Shown piece by piece: positions 31,256-36,444 of a stretch of DNA of 36,444 bases. Both the position numbers and the translations under genes were made by a program. Below the pieces are notes generated by a model that did no database searches, had not been told where the DNA came from, and saw only the letters and a list, made by a program, of their open reading frames with translations. The stretch is from an uncultured Eubacterium sp. (GTDB taxonomy: Bacteria; Bacillota; Clostridia; Oscillospirales; Acutalibacteraceae): NCBI RefSeq assembly GCF_934561735.1, contig NZ_CAKTGT010000013.1:1-36444 (forward strand), in the 5' to 3' direction. How positions within the stretch are numbered: position 1 is the stretch's first letter; the number at the start of each line of letters is the position of its first letter.

Positions 31256-34012
31256 TTATATTTTAGAGAAAAGTCGTTTGAAAAATGACGGCTTTTCTTC
31301 TTTTTTACTGTCTGCCAAAACGGCATCTATAACTCGCTTTGAATTGTTCTTGTCAAGGTTGACAAAGAAATTTGTTACTCTGTCGATATAATCGTTTTCG
31401 CAATCCTTGTCAATAATCTTGATAAGTGCGTCAACCGCACTGTCCAAGTCATAACAAACAGGACCGAAACCGTCTCTTTCGTATTCAAAGAAGCCCTTGT
31501 CATAAGTTTGATTTTCGTAAAACTCTTCCTTATCAAACTGAGTATAAACAATAGGTTTTTTGAGATAAGCAAAGTCAAATGCAATGGTTGAATAGTCTGT
31601 TACCATAACCGATGATTCGGCAAAAACCTTATTGTAATTGATAAAGCCTTCATTGATTGCAAAAACATCATTTTTCTTAAAATCAACAGCCTGCTTCCTG
31701 AAAATAGGATGAAGGCAGAACAAACCGGTGTAGCCCTTTTCTCTCATCTTTGCAAGCAAACGCTCATCATTGATAAGTCCGTTATAGAACTTATAATAAT
31801 CCGTATTTACAAAGCCGTCATAATAAACGCTCGAGGTTTTATCATCATAAGCGCCCTTTATGCTCCTTCTCCAAGACGGAAGAACAAGGAGTTGCTTCTT
31901 TTTGTCATCATAAAGTGCGTCAAAACGAGGAAGTCCCGTAATTACACATTGGTCGGCAGTCATATTATATCTACCGTCAATAATTGCCTGACGCTCATTT
32001 ACACCCGTGTTAAAGAAAATCTTAATGTTTTTATTGTAATGATTGAGCCAGCCGGAACAGTCACCGCAGTTTACACCGTGATTCATAAAGTAAAAATCGA
32101 AGTGATACATATCAACAAAATACTGCCTGTCATCCTCAAACGCATTGATGGTAAATTCACCGGCACTTGATGAAACAATTTTGTCGGCAAGGAGAAAGTA
32201 ATACTTAAACTCGGTATCCTCAAAATACACAACCTCGCCGATTGCTTCAAGGCGGTTTTTAACCTCATCGCTTGCCGCTCTGCCGATTGTAAATATCGGT
32301 CTTACACCGTGCGGAGTGTTGTTGCAAATATACTTAAACACAACCTCACCGCTGTCACCGGCGTTATCGATTCTGTCGGAGAAAAGCCAAACACTGCCCT
32401 TTTTCTCCTGCTCTTTTTTAAACTTCGGAAAGCCTGCTCTTATTTCGGCAAGGTCATCTCTGCCGATTTCTTTAAGATAATCAACACATGCCTTTTCGGC
32501 ATTTTCCACATAAGCTTTAAGGTCTTTAGGAACGGAAACCTTAATTGCCTTACGCATACTTCTTACAACATATTTATCGTAGACCTTATACGAAGGACTG
32601 AAAAGACTCCTTGTAGAAATAAATTTGCTGTAAGTCATTGAAACAGAGGTTTCGTTGCCACCGTATGAAATGTACGGTCTAAAGCAAATTTCGGTTTCCT
32701 TTACACCTTTAAGGCTGAATTCACACTTGCAAAGATAATAATAACTCGGATGATTTAATTTGCCCATCACATTATACGGGTCGTAAGGCACAAGTTCGGG
32801 GGTTGCTTCCTGATCACCAAAACGAAGTTTAAACTTAACTTCGCCGTCCTTTGTGCATCTGAAAAGCCATTGAGCAATAAAAACATCAACAAAAAGCTTA
32901 TCGTCTTTTATATCAAGAGCGGCGATTTTGCACACCTTACCTTTTTGATTAGGTAAACAAAGCGACCACATATCTTTGTAATGAAGCGTGCCTGTTTCGG
33001 CATCAAAATCTATGAGTTCAAACAAAGTCTTGCCGTACTTAATTTTGAAAGCCTCATTTTTCTTAAACATTGTCTTATGCTTCGGATTGTTGAGAAGAAT
33101 GTAATCGTCAATTCTGTCAAGGAGCATTTTAACTCTTTCAAGATATTCCTTTTGCTCCTGCTCATCGAGGACCTCAAGATAATAATCATGGCCGATTCTC
33201 CAATAAAGGTCATAGGCAACCATTGACTGAACATAAGGAATAACCTCGCCGTACATCTCCTCGCAATATTTCATAAGTTCCATATGATAATAAACAAGCG
33301 AATTGATGTAAAACGATTTGTCATGCGTTTGATTGTTAACGGCTGAATCCCCTACATTACGGCGTCTGTAAAGATAAAGTGCCTCACAAATAAGGCCGAC
33401 CTTTTTCTTTTTGAGCATAATCTTGTTGATAAAGGTTGAGTCCTCGCCAAACTTTAATCTGCTGTCAAACCTTACATCACCGAGTGCATCGCTTCTGATA
33501 AATGTTGTAGCGGCTGTTGACTGAACGGAAAACCATTCTTCCTTGTTTTCAAGGTCGGCAACTCTTGTGCCGTTTTTAAACTTGTAATCGAGCGAATGAA
33601 AATCTTCATTTTCTTCAAAAAACTGAATTCTTGCGGCAAGCACATCAATCTCGTCATAATGTTCTTCAAAAAACTTGTAGGCATTTTCAAATGACGAAAG
33701 TTCCCACTTGTCATCAGGGTCAAGGAAAGTGATATATTTTGCATCAACATATTGAAACGCAGTGTTTCTTGCATTGCTTACGCCGCCGTTAGGTATCTTT
33801 TGATACACAATATTATCCGGATACATTTCCTTATACTTAAGGCAGATTGCCTCGCTGTTGTCAGGAGAGCCGTCATTAATCATAATAAGCTGAATTTTGT
33901 CAAACCCGATTGTTTGATTGACAAGTGACAAAATCGCTTCTTCTATATAATCCTCTACATTGTAAATCGGCATAATTACCGAAAACAAAAACTTATGCTC
34001 ATCTTTAGTCAT
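31256..34012 (-). CDS. Fusion of GT2 glycosyltransferase and CDP-glycerol glycerophosphotransferase, 918 aa
   Basis: The start is ATG 34012, with GGGGAGAAA upstream; earlier in-frame codons lack a site and overlap the promoter. Residues about 8-230 are a family 2 glycosyltransferase (FSVIMPIYNVEDYIEEAI, NDGSPDN, GGVSNARN, FLDPDDKW). A middle region of about 300 residues has no family I can name. Residues about 535-905 are a TagF/TarF-like glycerophosphotransferase: MNHGVN, RQAIIDG, TGLPRFD, LPSWRRS, DYSTIAFDFAYLKKPIVY. It should act at the inner membrane face, adding sugar and a phospho-alcohol to a surface glycan or teichoic acid. It is nine bases from the cytidylyltransferase-kinase gene. 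Confidence 0.88.
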   Translation of the reverse strand: MTKDEHKFLFSVIMPIYNVEDYIEEAILSLVNQTIGFDKIQLIMINDGSPDNSEAICLKYKEMYPDNIVYQKIPNGGVSNARNTAFQYVDAKYITFLDPDDKWELSSFENAYKFFEEHYDEIDVLAARIQFFEENEDFHSLDYKFKNGTRVADLENKEEWFSVQSTAATTFIRSDALGDVRFDSRLKFGEDSTFINKIMLKKKKVGLICEALYLYRRRNVGDSAVNNQTHDKSFYINSLVYYHMELMKYCEEMYGEVIPYVQSMVAYDLYWRIGHDYYLEVLDEQEQKEYLERVKMLLDRIDDYILLNNPKHKTMFKKNEAFKIKYGKTLFELIDFDAETGTLHYKDMWSLCLPNQKGKVCKIAALDIKDDKLFVDVFIAQWLFRCTKDGEVKFKLRFGDQEATPELVPYDPYNVMGKLNHPSYYYLCKCEFSLKGVKETEICFRPYISYGGNETSVSMTYSKFISTRSLFSPSYKVYDKYVVRSMRKAIKVSVPKDLKAYVENAEKACVDYLKEIGRDDLAEIRAGFPKFKKEQEKKGSVWLFSDRIDNAGDSGEVVFKYICNNTPHGVRPIFTIGRAASDEVKNRLEAIGEVVYFEDTEFKYYFLLADKIVSSSAGEFTINAFEDDRQYFVDMYHFDFYFMNHGVNCGDCSGWLNHYNKNIKIFFNTGVNERQAIIDGRYNMTADQCVITGLPRFDALYDDKKKQLLVLPSWRRSIKGAYDDKTSSVYYDGFVNTDYYKFYNGLINDERLLAKMREKGYTGLFCLHPIFRKQAVDFKKNDVFAINEGFINYNKVFAESSVMVTDYSTIAFDFAYLKKPIVYTQFDKEEFYENQTYDKGFFEYERDGFGPVCYDLDSAVDALIKIIDKDCENDYIDRVTNFFVNLDKNNSKRVIDAVLADSKKEEKPSFFKRLFSKI

Positions 34013-34070
34013 ACTATTTCTCCCCAAATAAAGAATTGTGCTTTGTACCAAAGCATTAAAATACATCATA

Positions 34071-34099
34071 ATAATATCACAGAAAAGAGGTATTTTCAA
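34071..34099 (-). promoter_or_regulatory. Promoter of the surface-polymer operon
   Basis: On the minus strand TTGAAA (34094-34099) and TATTAT (34071-34076) are separated by 17 bases, about 60 bases before the start at 34012. Confidence 0.65.
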
Positions 34100-34202
34100 C
34101 CATATTATAATAAGTATATACTAAAAACTTATAATTAAAAAGCACATATATGACTATTTTGTGTATAATTTGTCAAAAAATAGCTTTAATTAATATTTTT
34201 AC

Positions 34203-34231
34203 TTGAACATAGCGTTTTTATTGGGTATAAT
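34203..34231 (+). promoter_or_regulatory. Promoter of the IscU-like/GGGtGRT operon
   Basis: TTGAAC (34203-34208) and TATAAT (34226-34231) are separated by 17 bases, 54 bases before the start codon. Confidence 0.75.
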
Positions 34232-34285
34232 AAAGACGGTAAATTTTAAAAATTTATTCTAAATTAAAAGTAAGGAGTTTAGAAA

Positions 34286-34978
34286 ATGGTTTATTCACAT
34301 GAAGTTGAAACAATGTGTCCTGTAGCACAGGGCGTTGCTCACGGTGCTGCTCCTATCCCGGAAGAAGCAAAGTGGGTTAAGGCAAAGGAAATCAAGGATA
34401 TTTCCGGCTTTACACACGGTGTAGGTTGGTGTGCTCCACAGCAGGGTACTTGCAAGCTCACACTTAATGTTAAAAACGGCGTAATCGAAGAAGCTCTTGT
34501 AGAAACAATCGGTTGCTCGGGTATGACTCACTCTGCTGCTATGGCATCAGAAATTCTTCCGGGCAGAACAATTCTTGAAGCTCTCAACACAGACCTTGTT
34601 TGTGACGCTATCAATACAGCAATGAGAGAACTCTTCCTCCAAATCGTTTACGGTCGTACACAGAGTGCTTTCTCTGATGACGGTTTGGTAATCGGTGCAG
34701 GTCTTGAGGATCTCGGTAAAGGTCTTCGTTCACAGGTTGGTACAATGTACGGTACTCGCAAGGCAGGTCCTCGCTACCTCGAAATGACAGACGGTTATGT
34801 AACAGGCATTGCTCTTGATGAGGACAATGAAATCATCGGCTACAAGTTCGTTAACTTCGGCAAGATGATGGACTTCATCAAAGCAGGCGACGATGCAAAC
34901 ACAGCATTTGAAAAGGCTCAGGGTCAATACGGCCGTGTTGCTGACGCTGTTAAGGTTATCGACCCAAGAAAAGAATAA
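34286..34978 (+). CDS. IscU/NifU-like iron-sulfur scaffold protein, 230 aa
   Basis: The middle part follows the IscU pattern: GWCAPQQGTCKLTLNV (Cys49, Cys56), GVIEEALVETIGCSGM (Cys77) and THSAAMASEILPGRTILEAL match the scaffold's cysteine loop and GCxSxxASxSxxTE region, with changes around the cysteines. It is longer than IscU (about 130 residues), with an extra C-terminal domain of about 110 residues that I do not recognise. Homologues are annotated as iron-sulfur assembly scaffolds in Clostridia. It is the first gene of a two-gene operon with a GGGtGRT protein, and codon use suggests strong expression. The exact role is unknown. Confidence 0.8.
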   Translation: MVYSHEVETMCPVAQGVAHGAAPIPEEAKWVKAKEIKDISGFTHGVGWCAPQQGTCKLTLNVKNGVIEEALVETIGCSGMTHSAAMASEILPGRTILEALNTDLVCDAINTAMRELFLQIVYGRTQSAFSDDGLVIGAGLEDLGKGLRSQVGTMYGTRKAGPRYLEMTDGYVTGIALDEDNEIIGYKFVNFGKMMDFIKAGDDANTAFEKAQGQYGRVADAVKVIDPRKE

Positions 34979-34996
34979 GAGTAGGAGGATATTATA

Positions 34997-35992
34997 ATGG
35001 CTTTATTTGAATCATATGAAAGAAGAGAAAAGCAAATCCTTGCTGTTCTTGAAAAATACGATATTAAATCAATCGAAGAATGCAGAGAAATCTGCCAGGC
35101 TAAGGGTTTTGACCCTTACAAAATCGTTGAAGGCATTCAGCCAATCTGCTTTGAAAATGCAAAGTGGGCATACACAGTTGGTTGTGCAATCGCTATCAAA
35201 AAGGGCGTAAAATCAGCTGCTGAAGCTGCTGCCGCTATCGGCGAGGGTCTTCAGTCATTCTGCATTCCGGGTTCTGTTGCTGATCAGCGTAAAGTTGGTC
35301 TTGGCCACGGTAACCTCGGCAAGATGCTCCTTGAAGAAGAAACAGAGTGCTTCGCATTCCTTGCAGGTCACGAATCATTCGCTGCCGCTGAGGGTGCTAT
35401 CGGTATCGCTGAAAAGGCAAACAAGGTTAGACAAAAGCCTCTCCGTGTTATCCTTAACGGTCTTGGCAAGGACGCTGCACAGATCATCGCAAGAATCAAC
35501 GGCTTCACATATATTGAAACCGAGATGGATTACTACACCGGCGAAGTTAAGGAAGTATTCCGCAAGGCATATTCAGACGGTCTTCGTGCAAAGGTTAACT
35601 GCTACGGTGCAAACGATGTAACAGAAGGCGTTGCAATCATGTGGAAAGAGAATGTTGATGTTTCTATCACAGGTAACTCAACAAACCCAACAAGATTCCA
35701 GCACCCTGTTGCAGGCACATATAAGAAGGAAAGACTTGAAGCAGGCAAAAAGTACTTCTCAGTTGCTTCAGGTGGTGGTACAGGCCGTACACTTCACCCT
35801 GATAATATGGCTGCAGGTCCTGCATCATACGGTATGACAGATACAATGGGTCGTATGCACTCAGACGCACAGTTCGCAGGTTCTTCATCAGTTCCTGCTC
35901 ACGTTGAGATGATGGGCCTTATCGGTATGGGTAACAACCCTATGGTTGGTGCTACCGTAGCTTGTGCAGTTGCTGTCGCAGAGGCTCTCTAA
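34997..35992 (+). CDS. GGGtGRT family protein, 331 aa
   Basis: The family name comes from its glycine motif, seen here as SGGGTGRTLHPDN at residues 258-270. Family members are conserved in anaerobes and have no known function. The protein is cytoplasmic, rich in Ala and Gly, with conserved cysteines (Cys29, Cys33, Cys51, Cys63, Cys89, Cys118, Cys202) and glycine loops such as LGHGNLGKM and ILNGLGKDAAQ. It follows the IscU-like gene by 18 bases with GGAGGATAT as ribosome binding site. Constant pairing with that gene suggests an iron-sulfur or nucleotide-binding enzyme; this is inference. Confidence 0.85.
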   Translation: MALFESYERREKQILAVLEKYDIKSIEECREICQAKGFDPYKIVEGIQPICFENAKWAYTVGCAIAIKKGVKSAAEAAAAIGEGLQSFCIPGSVADQRKVGLGHGNLGKMLLEEETECFAFLAGHESFAAAEGAIGIAEKANKVRQKPLRVILNGLGKDAAQIIARINGFTYIETEMDYYTGEVKEVFRKAYSDGLRAKVNCYGANDVTEGVAIMWKENVDVSITGNSTNPTRFQHPVAGTYKKERLEAGKKYFSVASGGGTGRTLHPDNMAAGPASYGMTDTMGRMHSDAQFAGSSSVPAHVEMMGLIGMGNNPMVGATVACAVAVAEAL

Positions 35993-36051
35993 TAAAGGTT
36001 TTCGGGACTTTTAACAGTCTTGACACAACCGCAAAAATTTGATGAAAAATT

Positions 36052-36077
36052 ACGCTTGGGATTTCTCTCCCAAGCGT
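36052..36077 (+). terminator. Intrinsic terminator of the GGGtGRT operon
   Basis: ACGCTTGGG, an eight-base loop, CCCAAGCGT forms a nine-base-pair stem followed by TTTTTATTAT. Confidence 0.9.
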
Positions 36078-36221
36078 TTTTATTATAGCCAAAAGATTAT
36101 ATTATGATATAATTAACACATAAGGTAAAAGCCTAAATAAAAAATCAACAATAATCAAATTTATGTGAATTCAGCAAGACTGCCACAACAGTATTTACAT
36201 TAATAAGATTGGAGAAAATTT

Positions 36222-36444
36222 ATGAGCGATATTTTAATAAATACTATTATTGAACATACGAATTTAATGTTTTATAATTTTTCTATTACATTAAAAACAT
36301 GTGATATGGATACTATTTTATGCGATATGCCAATATGGAAACATGTATACCATACTTTACATTCTTTGGATCAATGGTACATTAATCCCGAAATATATAA
36401 TGAACCGGATTTTCATGAACCGAAATTGAATAGTCTTGATGATT
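36222..36444 (+). CDS. DinB-like protein, N-terminal part, cut by the window edge
   Basis: The ATG at 36222 follows TTGGAGA. The 74 visible residues run without a stop to the edge: an N-terminal helix, then PIWKHVYHTLHSLDQWYINP, which matches the region of DinB/YfiT-type four-helix metal-binding proteins holding the first conserved histidine. Members are often thiol-dependent metalloenzymes of unknown substrate. Codons are AT-rich (ATA, TTA, TTT) compared with the backbone genes to the left, which hints at acquisition or low expression. The rest lies outside the window. Confidence 0.65.
   Translation, partial: MSDILINTIIEHTNLMFYNFSITLKTCDMDTILCDMPIWKHVYHTLHSLDQWYINPEIYNEPDFHEPKLNSLDD

Noticed and set aside
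34013..34099. N-terminal extension of the glycosyltransferase fusion
   Set aside because: The extension would cover the -10 and -35 sequences; the ATG at 34012 has a GGGGAGAAA site and starts directly before the GT2 motif.
36012..36026. TTAACAGTCTTGAC, which looks like one end of the MITE-like element
   Set aside because: Only about 11 of 15 terminal-repeat bases fit, there is no second end nearby, and none of the internal hairpins is present.

Overview
The window looks like chromosomal DNA from a low-to-mid GC Gram-positive anaerobe of the class Clostridia, most likely a gut member of the Oscillospiraceae/Ruminococcaceae. The grounds are protein-level: a DUF951 protein next to prfA, QueH instead of QueG, FtsEX followed by PcsB/CwlO-like M23 hydrolases, an IscU-like/GGGtGRT gene pair, strong AGGAGG ribosome binding sites and AT-rich intergenic DNA. 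The assignment is inference; no rRNA or tRNA gene was seen. It is mostly a chromosomal backbone with a few accessory patches.

Layout. 1-1660 is an AT-rich, eroded patch on the minus strand: two unrecognised small genes, a fragment resembling an RHS/YD repeat, and a 26-codon flavodoxin stub still sitting behind an apparent MerR-type promoter. 1665-5678 is a tightly overlapping plus-strand operon: a small membrane protein, a GtrA-like membrane protein, a second GtrA fused to a HAD phosphatase, an MBL-fold hydrolase and a membrane-anchored metallophosphoesterase. 5761-11312 is a minus-strand housekeeping operon (DUF951, prfA, a tsaC-coaE fusion, an M18 aminopeptidase, rlmA, luxS) ending at a bidirectional terminator. 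11437-14245 holds an S1-domain protein and a large membrane protein with two DxDxDG-containing halves. 14680-17209 encodes a GPH-type sugar symporter and a membrane-anchored companion. 17417-23841 is the cell-division/wall block: ftsE, ftsX and three consecutive coiled-coil M23 peptidases. Two copies of a MITE-like element lie in inverted orientation at 14298-14591 and 20484-20714. 23843-26850 is queH, rarA, nth and a shikimate-kinase-like gene. Then follow guaB and a membrane GDPD-like protein with altered catalytic residues.

29340-29690 is a compact locus that resembles a type I toxin-antitoxin system: a 21-residue hydrophobic ORF on the minus strand, opposed promoters each with a 17-bp spacer, a shared terminator hairpin, and a leader able to form alternative hairpins. 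29693-34012 (minus) encodes a cytidylyltransferase-kinase fusion and a glycosyltransferase-CDP-glycerol phosphotransferase fusion, together a likely surface-polymer decoration module. 34286-35992 is the IscU-like/GGGtGRT pair, and a DinB-like gene runs off the right edge.

The best candidates for undescribed biology are the GtrA/HAD/MBL/phosphoesterase operon, the CDP-activation plus transfer module, the GGGtGRT pair, the small convergent toxin-like locus and the MITE pair. All functions are read from the sequence and remembered family features; no database search was run.
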